Assembly (NCBI GenBank): GCA_964473745.1
Contig: CAYYQE010000002.1
Span: 1 to 64,000, forward strand
DNA length: 64,000 bases
Direction of reading: 5' to 3'
Origin: JABJMC01 sp964473745
Lineage (GTDB): Bacteria > Patescibacteriota > Gracilibacteria > UBA1369 > UBA12473
The notes beneath the pieces were generated by a model. That model had not been told where the DNA came from, did not search any database, and saw nothing but the letters and a program-made list of their open reading frames with translations. The position numbers and the translations under genes were made by a program. This document shows positions 40,938 to 51,727 of the stretch, one piece after another (positions within the stretch are counted from its first letter, which is position 1; each line of letters starts with the position of its first letter).

Positions 40938-43900
40938 ATGAAAAAACAAACACACTTCCAACTTCACCACCACATTGTGGCGTGGCTTGGAATCACGGCG
41001 TTGCTAACAACGATGTTTTTAGCAGTAACGCCCTTTAACTCTTCGGTTTCCGAGGCGCAAGGCAGTACTTTTAGTATCGCCTCAGGTATCGGATTGTACG
41101 GAGAAGCAGGTTTCTCAACAAATAGCGGTAGCCCAATTGAAACAGTTTTTGCTATTACCATGGGCGCGGATGAAGATGGTCAAACTTTAAACCAAATAGA
41201 TATTGGTTTTGGCGCTGAAAGTGGTAATCCTACTTGGGACAATGCAAGTGTAAACTCTAGTGTTTTAGCAGATCTAGATGGTTATAGTGATATGAGTGGA
41301 GTAGTACTTTTTAAGGATAACGCCACAATGGGTATGGCCAGCATGATTGATCCTTGGGATGATGAATTTATTGCTTTAAACAACCCTATTTACAATTCTA
41401 ACACCTTAGCTTTAGTCCCTTTAATGCCTGAAACAATTACAGCTGGGGATGTTTATATGATTGGGATCCAGACTAATCCCACTATTACTGACGGTGACGC
41501 CTTTAATATGAGCTTTCAAGCTAATGGGGTCACTACCTCAGTTACAAGTCCTACTAACTCAGCAGTTAACGCTGCTACCATCACCCTTACCGATGATGAT
41601 GAATGGGGAGATAGTAATGCAGAACTTATAAGTCTTAAAGCTCTTGATGGTTCCTTAACCAACGGCGACACGCTAGAATTAATTTTCAGTACTAGTCTTC
41701 AAGATATCACTTGGAACGGAGTTACATCCAATGAGATTGATTGGTATGTTTGGGCTCGTGATGAAAACTGGAACTACCGCACGGCCGGTGATGACGCCAC
41801 GCTCGCCCTTTCCACTACAAATTTAACCAATGACACGCTTACGCTTACTCTTGGTGCAAACGTAGACATGATAAGTGGCGATATGATCGAATACAATGTT
41901 CCTTTAGCAGATTACAACTGGGTTTGGGGTGAAGAAGATCTTGATCTTACCGGCCCAACTCTTGATGCAGTTATTTTTAATGATGGAGATAGTAATGGAC
42001 TATACTCTACTGTAGGAGATTGTGCTGACTTTATATTTAGTGAAGCAATTGACCAAGACACTATTAGTTCTGCTAGTTTCCATACTAATATACCTAATAG
42101 TGATACTACGGCCTTTCCACCAGTAATGTTGCGATGGAATGCGCCAAATATTGTTGAAGTTTGTTTGACAGATATTGTGTTGGATGTTGTTGGAGCAACC
42201 TTTGATCCAGCCGCTACTGTCAAAGATTTGGCTGGAAATGCTGATGCAACTTTAACTCCTCCCGCAATGACCGCTGGTACTGCTCCTGAAGGGGTAACGG
42301 GCATAAGCTTAGTCGATGAAGACACGGTACAATATGGTGTCGATGCCTATGACGTTACCGTGACTTGGGGTGCTTACGCCGATGGTGCCTGTGATCACTT
42401 AGATGTATATCTTTTACCAGATGATGTTCCGCTTCAACTCGATGCTCACTTTCCTATGAATGACACTGATCTAGAGTGTAGCGCGACTAGCTTTACAGCG
42501 GATACTGACACAAGTGCTTACTTTTTATGGGAAGATAGTCGAGCTAATTATGCGGCCGACTATAGCAGCCGAACTGAATGGTATGATTTAGATTCCGGAA
42601 TTGATTATGTTCCTTATGTTGTTGCCAGTAGCGTAGCACACGGTTCAGAAGACTTAACAAATACCGCTATTTCTCAAGCTGGCGCAAGCCAATTTACTGG
42701 TGAATGGGGTGGTGGTGGAACAGAAGACTGGGATATGAATCCTTATCTATGGAGTTACACTCCATCTTGGGGATCTACAGTTTCAAGTAACACTCGAAAT
42801 CTTTCAATTCTCTGGAGTGAAGAAATGGACGCGACTTCTGCTGCGGACACAGAGAACTTCAACGTCGAATATGACAGTAACGGAGATGGATCTACAGATA
42901 CGAATATACCTCTTGCAAGTATCACCTATAACGAAGAGGAGTGGGTTACTCAGATCGTACTTGACGAAGATCTACCAAGTACAGCCAACAGACTAGTTAG
43001 AGTTAATGCCCTGGCTGCTATTACTGATAACATGGGGACAGCAATGGGATATGATGACTATTTTGACTTTTACTCTTCTGGAGCAGCCGACGTAACCGTG
43101 CCAACTATAGTTTATGAATCTATAAGCAACCTAGATGTTGGAGTGTCAACTTATGAAGCAATGGAATTCTCATTCTCAGAACCCATGGACATCTCTACGA
43201 TTGACGTGAATTCAGTTACTATAAGTCCGCAAGTGGTTGGCATGGAAGTAAACTATGATAGTTGGGGAGACCAATTAGAAGTTCGTTTCCCAAATCCTAT
43301 GAATGCTACTACGGGTTATGCTTTAAGTTTAAGCACAGCCATCCAAGATCTATCTGGGAATGCCTTAGCTAGCACCACCTATAATTTCACTACTGGTGCC
43401 GCTGATGCAACCGAACCAGTGATTAGCTATGGTTGGGGTGATGAATGGGGAATTGTAGTTGGATTTAGTATGCCTATGAATGAAGCCAGTCTCACAAATA
43501 CCAGTAATCTAACTTTAGCCGATTCCACCGGAGTTCCAGTTAATTTGAGTGGTGCTTCTATGTGGTATAATTATGAATGGAATGAATTCGAAATTTCTGG
43601 GCTTGATGTTCCAGAGGAGTCAGACTATACCCTTACTTTTAATAGTAATGTTAAAGGCTCCAATGGTGTCGCCCTTGATCAGGACAACAACAATAACGTT
43701 CTTTCCTTTACAATTATGGCGATGGATGATTATGGTTTCGATAACATGACCGATGGTGACTTTGGTTATATGGATGACGAGATGGGGGCTTACACAGCTG
43801 ACTTTGCAATGTTTTCCCCAGCGTGGGTCTGGCCTCGAAACTCTATGGCTGGCCAAAGCGCTACCTATGATTTTGGTTTCCCAGTTAATGGGGCCCTAGG

Positions 43901-46900
43901 GGATGGAAGTATGGTTATAGTTCAGTTCCCTTCTGGGTTTGATGTGAGTGGACCAATTACCATGAATACTACGGATTTTTGGGGAGCAAGCGACCTTAAT
44001 GGTGGAGGTGCTGGAGTTGTAACCGCAGGAAATATTACTAGTGATGATACAGAAAAGACTGTGACCATCACTCTTGATATCACGGATGGGCCAACTTCTG
44101 CTAACGATTATTTGGACTTTAGCCTTGATGGGATTGTGAATCCGACTGATGCCGCTGCAGTTGACTGGAGTGTTTACCCAGCAACTGGTGGGCACAATTT
44201 ATATTTCACGGTACGAAATGAAGGTTATACGGTTGTTGTTGATAACCTTGCGTCTGAGCAGTTTGAAATTATCGAATCAGGACCTGGGTCTATTACAGGA
44301 AGAGTTCTAGATGATAGTGATAATCCAGTAGAAGGCGCTGTTGTTTACGCTGAAAACTGGGCCGTTGGAATGATGACCGACACTACTGCCGCTGATGGTA
44401 CATGGCTCATTGAGGGCTTACCGGTCACTGATACTGGCTGCCCAACTTGTGATCAGTACTACTGGCTTTGGGTAGATTCACCAGCTGGTTATATTGATAA
44501 TTACAACTGGGATGAAGTTGTTTTAACAGCTACAACTCCAGCCTCTGCCGGAAACGACTTGTATGTTACCGAGGCTAACTGTGTGATTTCTGGAACGATT
44601 ACTCACACCGGCGTAACCGAAGATTCTCGAGTTATGGCTAATGGGCCAGGAGCTTGGATTGAAGAAGAAGTAGCTCTTACTGGTAGCAGCACAGAATATA
44701 GTCTTAGCCTAACAGAAGGTACTTGGGATGTGGGAATTGAACCGATGTTCTGGAATCCAGGACAACAGAGCTTTTCGCCACCTCAAAATGAGCAAGTAGA
44801 ATGTACAGCCGCTACTACTCCAGTTGATCATGATATCACAATTGAACAAGCAGCTTACACTATTACTGGTACGGTTACGGATCAAAACGGTAATGGATTA
44901 GGAAATGTTCACGTTGATGCTTGGAATAACAACTCCTGGGGAGGAGGTGGAGGAGCCTGGGGTGACACTTCTCCGGATGGTACCTATACACTTTATGTAA
45001 CTTCTGGGAATTATTCCGTTAGTGTTTGGAAAGAAGGGTTGAATTGGGTGCCAGAAAAAAACGTTTACCTTGATGCAGATAACACTACAGATGTGGCGGA
45101 CTTTACGCTAAACAAACCTAACTCTACCGTGTCAGGTACTGTTACTGATGACGCTGGTAATGCTTTGGCCTGGGCTTCAGTTGAAGCTTATCCATCTACT
45201 GGTGGATTTTATGACAGTGCTTGGACCCAAACAGATTCTTCTGGTAACTACACTATGTATATGACTGCCGGAACCTGGGATTTAGAAGTTTATGCTTATC
45301 CATATGGTAAAGTTCCAGCCGCAAACGGTGTCACGGCTACTAGCGTTGTTGTCGCTGCGGACACCGATTATACCGGTTTCAACTTTCAATATGATGAAAG
45401 TGCCTTTAACACCGTTTCTGGACAAGTGCTCGATAGCGAAAGCAATGGAGTGCCTAACGCCATGATCTGGTGTGATGAAATCAACAGCTCAACTGGTATG
45501 TATACCAACAATTTTAACTCTGACATGAGTGATCCAGAGGGTTATTACAGCATTCGTTTGCCTAAGACAACCACTGGCAGAGAATATGTTTGTATGGCTA
45601 ACTCCTGGGAAAAAGGAGATAGTGATCCTTTAACTGGCATTGATAATTCTACTGGAGATGTTACTGGTCAAGACATCACCTTTGGACTTCAATATGAAGT
45701 AACCGTTTCTATTAGTGGTGCTCCAAATGATGTTGGCTGGGCCTGGGTTGATATCTGGGATCCAACTAGTTACCGTGGTAACGGAACAGACATAAATCTT
45801 TCTAGCGGTGCTGGAAGTAACACTGTTTATCTTGGTGATGGAACTTACGAAGTTCATACCTGGATTGACGGTTTTGGAGATTTTGATGCTGACCTAACAG
45901 TTGCCGGAGAAAACACTTCTGTAACTATTGATATTGCTGAATATCTAGCCAACGCCATTACGATTAGTGGAACTGTAACTGATGGTAGCACGGCAGTTCC
46001 TTACGCTTGGGTTGATGCTTTTAATAGCAACAACGGTAAAGTTAGGGGAACAAACACCAATGAAAATGGAGTTTACAGCTTAGTTGTTAGTGAAGGAATC
46101 TGGGAAGTTAGAGCAGATGCTCCTAACTATGTCAGTGGAACCCCAACCAGTGTTTCTGAAACTAGTACAGTCAACCTCACCCTCGAATCAGCTGATGCTA
46201 CGGTTAGTGGAATAGTCTATCAATCAAATGGAACCACAGCCGCAAATGGTGGCTGGGTCTGGGCTGAATCTGATACGGGTGCTTTTGCTACTGCTCCAGT
46301 TAATGGAGACGGAACATATAGTTTAGGTGTTTCTAGTGGTAGTGGTACTTGGACAGTTAATGCTGGTGATATGGGTATGGAAGGAACTGCAACTGCAGAG
46401 GTTGGGTCTGCCGTAGCCAATGTGACTATGGATACCGCCATCGGATGGTGGGATGAAGAACTTGAGCCAGGTGGAGGTGTTGTTGATCCGGATGAAGGTT
46501 ATAACTTTACGGATCAAGCCGGAGTTGATATTAGTTTTGGCCCTGGAGATTTAGGTACTGGTGATCCAGCAACAGTGACTATTACACCGGCTGTTGCCCC
46601 ATCAACTAGCACCAAGGATATCTTTAACGCCAAGGATATCTCCGTGGTCCAAGGTGATCAAACTATTAGTGATTTAGGTAGCTCTGTTGACCTTGATCTT
46701 GTTCTAGATACCGATACTATCAATAATCTACTTGATACTGGAGAAGTCGTTATGGAACTTCATAGACAGGACTTTGCAAATGCCGTGGTTAACTCCTGGA
46801 GTGCTGATAATAACGATTTTGTCCCAGCGGATGCTACTACTATTCAGGTTACATTTGATGGAGCAGCTATGGATACAGACATCTTTATGGATGCCCTTGC

Positions 46901-48083
46901 GGCCGACAATGACTTATGTACTGCTGAAACCCCTTGTGAGATTAATTACGATTCAGGGACGCAGCATTTAACCATATTTGGCCTTGTTGTCTCTTCTGAC
47001 ACAACTGATCCTGCTACTCCAAGTGGATTAGGCGCAACAGCCGGAGACGGTTCAGTTGCCTTAGCTTGGACTGCTAACAGTGATTCTGACCTTATGGAGT
47101 ACGAAGTTTATCGTTCTACTTCAAGTTCAGTTGCTCTTACAGATGGTAACCAACTTAATAGCACTCAGCTTACAACTAATGCTTTCTCCGATACTACTGC
47201 TGTTAATGGAACAGCTTACTACTATGTGGTAACCGCGGTTGATACTTCTGGTAATGAATCTGCCGCTCCAACTGCTGTTACAGCTACTCCAACCGCTGGT
47301 GACGACCCGGATCCAGATCCTGTCACAGTAATTGGTGGTGGTGGTACCTCAACCGGAGACCCTGTTGTAGCTGATGACGAAGAAGCTACTACTGATGAAG
47401 ATACCGAGGAAGCTGCTACCGACGACGAAGTTGCTGATGAGGAAGTCACTGCTGTAGGAGTTACTGCAGAAGATTTGACAGAAGCTGCCGACGAAGTAAC
47501 CGCTGATGTAGCTGAAGAACCAGTAAACGACTATGTTGATCACTGGGCTGAGAGTTACATCGCCACAATTATGGAACTAGGTATCGCGGAAGGAGTTTCT
47601 GAAAATAAATTCGCTCCAGATACTACAATCACTCGAGTTGAATTAACCAAGATGGTTGTTAATGCCGCTGGTTATGAAGTTCCTGATGTAGCTGAAGAAA
47701 CATCTTTCAGTGATGTGGATCTTGATGCTTGGTACGCTCCTTATGTTGAAGTAGCCGAGGATGAAGGTCTTGTTGAAGGATACAGTGATGGAACCTTTGG
47801 TGTCGCCGAAGAAGTAAATCGCGCCGAAGCTCTTAAGATTCTTCTTGAAAGCACTCTTGGCGAGGAGATTGTTCTCGACGAAACTCAAAGTGTTCTAGCT
47901 AACTTTGGTCTTGAAGAGAATCCATTCACGGATTTTGATACTAGTGCCTGGTACGCCAAATATGTCTTGTACGCCCTTAACCACGAAATTGTGGCTGGAT
48001 ACGGCGACGGAAAATTTGGTCCAGACAACAGCATTACTAGAGCTGAATTCTCTAAAGTTCTAGTTCTAGCAATGGAACTCTAA
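40938..48083 (+). CDS. Giant SLH surface protein with Ig-like and carboxypeptidase-regulatory-like repeats
   Basis: 2381 aa. A signal peptide (about 1-45) is followed by a beta-rich region and Ig-like domains of the SbsA type (about 595-820, with S-F-S-E-P-M-D and D-L-S-G-N-A-L). Then come six or seven CarboxypepD_reg-like beta-sandwich repeats, each starting S-G-T-V-T-D or a variant (about 1116-1835), an FN3 domain (about 2019-2120) and an acidic Thr/Glu-rich linker. Three SLH repeats close the protein (about 2197-2381). Few cysteines. Size, repetition and own regulated promoter suggest the major S-layer-type or a large adhesin. A strong terminator follows. Confidence 0.9.
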   Translation: MKKQTHFQLHHHIVAWLGITALLTTMFLAVTPFNSSVSEAQGSTFSIASGIGLYGEAGFSTNSGSPIETVFAITMGADEDGQTLNQIDIGFGAESGNPTWDNASVNSSVLADLDGYSDMSGVVLFKDNATMGMASMIDPWDDEFIALNNPIYNSNTLALVPLMPETITAGDVYMIGIQTNPTITDGDAFNMSFQANGVTTSVTSPTNSAVNAATITLTDDDEWGDSNAELISLKALDGSLTNGDTLELIFSTSLQDITWNGVTSNEIDWYVWARDENWNYRTAGDDATLALSTTNLTNDTLTLTLGANVDMISGDMIEYNVPLADYNWVWGEEDLDLTGPTLDAVIFNDGDSNGLYSTVGDCADFIFSEAIDQDTISSASFHTNIPNSDTTAFPPVMLRWNAPNIVEVCLTDIVLDVVGATFDPAATVKDLAGNADATLTPPAMTAGTAPEGVTGISLVDEDTVQYGVDAYDVTVTWGAYADGACDHLDVYLLPDDVPLQLDAHFPMNDTDLECSATSFTADTDTSAYFLWEDSRANYAADYSSRTEWYDLDSGIDYVPYVVASSVAHGSEDLTNTAISQAGASQFTGEWGGGGTEDWDMNPYLWSYTPSWGSTVSSNTRNLSILWSEEMDATSAADTENFNVEYDSNGDGSTDTNIPLASITYNEEEWVTQIVLDEDLPSTANRLVRVNALAAITDNMGTAMGYDDYFDFYSSGAADVTVPTIVYESISNLDVGVSTYEAMEFSFSEPMDISTIDVNSVTISPQVVGMEVNYDSWGDQLEVRFPNPMNATTGYALSLSTAIQDLSGNALASTTYNFTTGAADATEPVISYGWGDEWGIVVGFSMPMNEASLTNTSNLTLADSTGVPVNLSGASMWYNYEWNEFEISGLDVPEESDYTLTFNSNVKGSNGVALDQDNNNNVLSFTIMAMDDYGFDNMTDGDFGYMDDEMGAYTADFAMFSPAWVWPRNSMAGQSATYDFGFPVNGALGDGSMVIVQFPSGFDVSGPITMNTTDFWGASDLNGGGAGVVTAGNITSDDTEKTVTITLDITDGPTSANDYLDFSLDGIVNPTDAAAVDWSVYPATGGHNLYFTVRNEGYTVVVDNLASEQFEIIESGPGSITGRVLDDSDNPVEGAVVYAENWAVGMMTDTTAADGTWLIEGLPVTDTGCPTCDQYYWLWVDSPAGYIDNYNWDEVVLTATTPASAGNDLYVTEANCVISGTITHTGVTEDSRVMANGPGAWIEEEVALTGSSTEYSLSLTEGTWDVGIEPMFWNPGQQSFSPPQNEQVECTAATTPVDHDITIEQAAYTITGTVTDQNGNGLGNVHVDAWNNNSWGGGGGAWGDTSPDGTYTLYVTSGNYSVSVWKEGLNWVPEKNVYLDADNTTDVADFTLNKPNSTVSGTVTDDAGNALAWASVEAYPSTGGFYDSAWTQTDSSGNYTMYMTAGTWDLEVYAYPYGKVPAANGVTATSVVVAADTDYTGFNFQYDESAFNTVSGQVLDSESNGVPNAMIWCDEINSSTGMYTNNFNSDMSDPEGYYSIRLPKTTTGREYVCMANSWEKGDSDPLTGIDNSTGDVTGQDITFGLQYEVTVSISGAPNDVGWAWVDIWDPTSYRGNGTDINLSSGAGSNTVYLGDGTYEVHTWIDGFGDFDADLTVAGENTSVTIDIAEYLANAITISGTVTDGSTAVPYAWVDAFNSNNGKVRGTNTNENGVYSLVVSEGIWEVRADAPNYVSGTPTSVSETSTVNLTLESADATVSGIVYQSNGTTAANGGWVWAESDTGAFATAPVNGDGTYSLGVSSGSGTWTVNAGDMGMEGTATAEVGSAVANVTMDTAIGWWDEELEPGGGVVDPDEGYNFTDQAGVDISFGPGDLGTGDPATVTITPAVAPSTSTKDIFNAKDISVVQGDQTISDLGSSVDLDLVLDTDTINNLLDTGEVVMELHRQDFANAVVNSWSADNNDFVPADATTIQVTFDGAAMDTDIFMDALAADNDLCTAETPCEINYDSGTQHLTIFGLVVSSDTTDPATPSGLGATAGDGSVALAWTANSDSDLMEYEVYRSTSSSVALTDGNQLNSTQLTTNAFSDTTAVNGTAYYYVVTAVDTSGNESAAPTAVTATPTAGDDPDPDPVTVIGGGGTSTGDPVVADDEEATTDEDTEEAATDDEVADEEVTAVGVTAEDLTEAADEVTADVAEEPVNDYVDHWAESYIATIMELGIAEGVSENKFAPDTTITRVELTKMVVNAAGYEVPDVAEETSFSDVDLDAWYAPYVEVAEDEGLVEGYSDGTFGVAEEVNRAEALKILLESTLGEEIVLDETQSVLANFGLEENPFTDFDTSAWYAKYVLYALNHEIVAGYGDGKFGPDNSITRAEFSKVLVLAMEL

Positions 48084-48111
48084 GGATCTAAAAACGCTAA
48101 AAAATTAGTGT

Positions 48112-48144
48112 AAAAAGGGCCGTCTCAAATGAGGCGGTCCTTTT
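48112..48144 (+). terminator. Strong terminator of the giant SLH gene
   Basis: AAAAGGGCCGTCTCA and TGAGGCGGTCCTTTT form a 15-bp stem (two G-U pairs) with a two-base AA turn and TTTT tail, 30 bp after the stop. Confidence 0.9.
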
Positions 48145-48217
48145 AAATCTCTACAAATAGACGCCATCCCCAAATTCCTTTATGATTCGGACGCTATCTA
48201 GTCTTAACTTTTTGAAA

Positions 48218-49387
48218 ATGGTTAAAAAAATAATGCTTCTAGGTTCTGGTGAACTCGGTAAGGAATTTGTTATTTCGGCCAAACGATTAGGCCAATACGT
48301 TATTGCCGTGGATTCATATGATGATGCTCCGGCCATGCAGGTCGCTGACGTGCGTGAAGTTATTAATATGTTAGATGGGGATGCTCTGGATACGATTGTA
48401 GCCAAGCATCAACCTGATCTTATTGTCCCCGAAATTGAAGCGATTCGCACGGAGCGCTTTTATGATTACGAAAAACAAGGGATTCAGGTGGTTCCCAGTG
48501 CCAAAGCCGCTAATTTTACTATGAATCGTAAGGCTATTCGCGACTTAGCAGCCCAGGATTTAGGCCTTAAAACCGCTAAATATCGCTACGCTACCTCTTT
48601 AGAAGAAACGAAAGCTGCGGTCGCTGAAATTGGCATTCCCTGCGTAGTAAAACCCCTCATGTCTTCTTCCGGGAAAGGGCAATCAACTATAAAAACCGAG
48701 GAGGACATCGAAAAATCATGGAATTTAGCCACCACCAAAAGTAGGGGAGACCTAAACGAAATAATTATCGAAGAATTTATTAGTTTTAGAACTGAAATCA
48801 CCCTCTTAACTGTAACTCAAAAAAACGGGACAACCCTGTTCTGTCCACCGATTGGCCACCGCCAAGAAAGAGGGGACTACCAGGAAAGCTGGCAACCCTC
48901 TGGCGTCACTCCGGAAGAGCTAGCCGAGGCCGAACGCATGGCTGACCTTGTTACCAGAGAATTAACTGGAGCCGGACTTTGGGGGGTCGAATTTTTTATG
49001 GGGGATGAAGGAGTGATTTTTTCTGAATTATCACCACGCCCTCATGACACCGGCATGGTTACCCTTGGTGACACCCAAAACTTCAATGAATTCGAACTTC
49101 ATTTAAGAGCTGTTTTAGGTCTTCCAATCGAAGAAATCACCCTGGAACAAGCCGGTGCTAGTGCTGTTATATTAGCCCCTGGAGATAGCGCCAAACAAGA
49201 CCCCACTTACACTGGACTAGAAGACGCTGTAACTATTCCTAAATCTGATGTGAGACTCTTTGGAAAGCCAGAAACTCGCCCCTTCCGTCGCATGGGTGTG
49301 GCTGTAGCTTATGACAAACCAGGAACTGACATGCAAAGTCTCCGTGATCGGGCTAAAGAAGTAGCTGATAAGGTTAAGGTGAATTAA
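48218..49387 (+). CDS. purT: Formate-dependent GAR transformylase-like ATP-grasp enzyme (PurT)
   Basis: 389 aa from the ATG at 48218 (an earlier in-frame ATG adds 12 non-conserved residues). The start K-I-M-L-L-G-S-G-E-L-G-K-E, V-P-E-I-E-A-I near 80, V-K-P-L-M-S-S-S-G-K-G-Q near 150, and S-P-R-P-H-D-T-G-M-V-T near 280 are PurT hallmarks. PurT makes formylglycinamide ribonucleotide from GAR, formate and ATP in purine synthesis. No other purine genes are nearby. It follows the giant SLH gene's terminator. Family is firm; whether the pathway exists here is unknown. Confidence 0.93.
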   Translation: MVKKIMLLGSGELGKEFVISAKRLGQYVIAVDSYDDAPAMQVADVREVINMLDGDALDTIVAKHQPDLIVPEIEAIRTERFYDYEKQGIQVVPSAKAANFTMNRKAIRDLAAQDLGLKTAKYRYATSLEETKAAVAEIGIPCVVKPLMSSSGKGQSTIKTEEDIEKSWNLATTKSRGDLNEIIIEEFISFRTEITLLTVTQKNGTTLFCPPIGHRQERGDYQESWQPSGVTPEELAEAERMADLVTRELTGAGLWGVEFFMGDEGVIFSELSPRPHDTGMVTLGDTQNFNEFELHLRAVLGLPIEEITLEQAGASAVILAPGDSAKQDPTYTGLEDAVTIPKSDVRLFGKPETRPFRRMGVAVAYDKPGTDMQSLRDRAKEVADKVKVN

Positions 49388-49390
49388 CTC

Positions 49391-51634
49391 CTAATTCACT
49401 ACTAACGCCATGATATAGCTTTCCGCTTGGTTTTGTTGGATTGCCAATACTCGATAAATCATTTCAGCGACTTCGCCACGGGTCATAGTTTCCCCAACAT
49501 CCAAAGTGTCCGACTCCCAAGGTAGAATATTCATTTGTTTACCGAATTGAGCGTACGGCGCGTACCATTCAAGATAGTGAACATCTTCGAAAGGATTACC
49601 AATCACAACTGGGTCAACATCAACTCCGAGGGCTAAGCTCAAAATCTTAATTGCTTCCACGCGATTTACAGAATCACCTGGGCGAAAATAACCAGTACCA
49701 CCATCACCCTGCACAATCCCCTCATATTGCGCTGTAGCGACATAAGGAGCATACCAGGCTGTCGGGTCAGTATCCGGGAAATCCAAAGATGAACCAGCTA
49801 ATAATTCCTTCATAAACGCCTCGTACATCATTTTCAAAATCTCAACGCGCGACACCGGGTCATCAGCCCTAAAAGTATGGTCATCATAACCTTCTACTAC
49901 TCCCAAAGCTTTTAAATACTCAATTGCTTGATAATAAGGGTTATCATTTGCTAAATCTACAAACAATGTCGGAGTAAGTTGCGAACTGCGACCAGTAATA
50001 TCACCACTGTAAACTCCCAAAAGCACCGAATCATCGGTTAGGGGAGTGAATTCTAAAGTTGCCATCCCATCTTCAAAATCGTTTTCCGTTAAAGCATAAC
50101 GAGAAAAGAATCCTTCTCCCATCAAAACCTCAAACTGAATTGGCTCTGAAAGTTCAAAAGACAGAAGCCTCTCATTATCTTCATTTAAGGCCACTACCAC
50201 AATTGGTTCAGATTCACCCAAATAAAATGTTCCATCAGTTTCAATAACAAAAGAGTCGAGTGGTTTAAGCTGCCCAGTTACAATTATTTCATCGGTTTCG
50301 TATGTTTCACCTAAAAAGGTAAAAGTAAGAGTAGAAGTCCCAGCCGCTAAAGCCTGGACTTTAATCTCGGTATATCCTTTTACAAAATCTATCTTATCTA
50401 TTCCCAAGCCAGTAACATTCAAAGTTTCGGAGTTCTCGGCTGTGACCGTCACATCAGCGTTAAAAGAAGGATTCAAAACATATTCACCACGCTCATCAAC
50501 CAGTGATACTTTGAGCATTTGTTCAGTTCCCTCTTCCATATAGGGGTTGAAATCAAATTCCATGTGATCAAACGGTCGGATATAAACCTCTTCTTCCTCT
50601 TCAACTACAACTTCTTCAACCGCATCGGTAATTACATCTGTTATTTCTACGTCAATAACCACACTTTCCTCTTCAATAACTTCTTCCACTACTTCTTCCT
50701 CTGACGCGGCTTCATCCGTGCTACTCAAAACAATTTCCGTGCCCACATCTAAATAAGATTGAACATAATCAAACGGATTAATTGTGTAAGCATACATATT
50801 ATCTTGACCAACACCCTCATTTACAGCTTGGAAAAAGCCACCAACCGCATTTGCTTCGGCTGTTGTAAAAGGCCAATACAAATGCCAAGGGGCATCGCTA
50901 TTATCAATCTGGAAATGAAGATGATCAGTCGTAGCAGTCCCTGTGTCACCAATTGTCCCGATCTTTTGACCTTTGGTCATGACATCTCCTTCGGCTACTG
51001 AAATCGAACTCAAGTGAGCATAACCAGAATAAAGAGTTGTTCCCACATTCGGATTATCAGGTGAAGGAACATTGTTATGACGTATTACAACCAAATTCCC
51101 AAAACCATAATCAGAATAACTAACTCGATCCACCACACCATTCATAATCGAATAAACAGGCGTTCCTTTAAGAGTTTTTACATCAACGGCCGGGTGACTT
51201 CCCGTGCCTTCAATTCCATCTAATCGATAAGTCCCAGCATAAAGCACCGGATAAGTAATTTGCATCAATCTAGTATAATCATCATAAGTGTCTCCCCAGG
51301 TTAAGTTCGTCGAACTCACGCTTAAACGAGAAGGTTCATAAGAAGGGATATCAATTAATTTAGAAGAAGGGAAATTGTCAAAACTTAAATTTTGCTCATC
51401 GGCCGTAACATTAAGCCAGTCCGGAATGTTCTGAACTGGATAAACAGTCCCGTCAAAAGGGGCATGACTTGGGACAGTTAAAATACTCAATTGTAAATAT
51501 TGGGCATTATCTTTGACAGCCGCGGTAGCAAACATCAGCAAAACCATAATAACGGCCCAGCCGCGTTTGTGACCCTTCCATAAACGTTTTGATTGAACGT
51601 GAGGGTGATCCTTGTGAAGTTTTTGGTTAACCAT
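49391..51634 (-). CDS. SLH-anchored M23 peptidase
   Basis: 747 aa. One membrane helix or signal anchor (about 26-46) precedes an M23 (LytM) peptidase domain (about 130-250) with all zinc and catalytic residues: H147-x-x-x-D151, H207 and H238-L-H240. An acidic Val/Glu-rich linker (about 308-345), two beta-sandwich domains (about 350-570) and three SLH repeats (about 575-735) follow. It likely cleaves peptidoglycan cross-bridges while held to the wall by SLH repeats. It is divergent from tsaE under a strong promoter and ends 4 bp before the purT stop, convergent. Confidence 0.92.
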   Translation of the reverse strand: MVNQKLHKDHPHVQSKRLWKGHKRGWAVIMVLLMFATAAVKDNAQYLQLSILTVPSHAPFDGTVYPVQNIPDWLNVTADEQNLSFDNFPSSKLIDIPSYEPSRLSVSSTNLTWGDTYDDYTRLMQITYPVLYAGTYRLDGIEGTGSHPAVDVKTLKGTPVYSIMNGVVDRVSYSDYGFGNLVVIRHNNVPSPDNPNVGTTLYSGYAHLSSISVAEGDVMTKGQKIGTIGDTGTATTDHLHFQIDNSDAPWHLYWPFTTAEANAVGGFFQAVNEGVGQDNMYAYTINPFDYVQSYLDVGTEIVLSSTDEAASEEEVVEEVIEEESVVIDVEITDVITDAVEEVVVEEEEEVYIRPFDHMEFDFNPYMEEGTEQMLKVSLVDERGEYVLNPSFNADVTVTAENSETLNVTGLGIDKIDFVKGYTEIKVQALAAGTSTLTFTFLGETYETDEIIVTGQLKPLDSFVIETDGTFYLGESEPIVVVALNEDNERLLSFELSEPIQFEVLMGEGFFSRYALTENDFEDGMATLEFTPLTDDSVLLGVYSGDITGRSSQLTPTLFVDLANDNPYYQAIEYLKALGVVEGYDDHTFRADDPVSRVEILKMMYEAFMKELLAGSSLDFPDTDPTAWYAPYVATAQYEGIVQGDGGTGYFRPGDSVNRVEAIKILSLALGVDVDPVVIGNPFEDVHYLEWYAPYAQFGKQMNILPWESDTLDVGETMTRGEVAEMIYRVLAIQQNQAESYIMALVVN

Positions 51635-51675
51635 TTTTTTGTTTTTATTTTCTAGCTCCTTTTTTTATTCTTTTG

Positions 51676-51704
51676 ATTATACCAATTTCTCCTTTAAAAA
51701 TCAA
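51676..51704 (-). promoter_or_regulatory. Promoter of the M23-SLH gene
   Basis: TTGATT-N17-TATAAT on the minus strand. An AAAGGAG lies 21 nt before the ATG, too far for a normal ribosome site. Confidence 0.65.
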
Positions 51705-51727
51705 GTGTTGTAGGGCAAAATAGGCTC

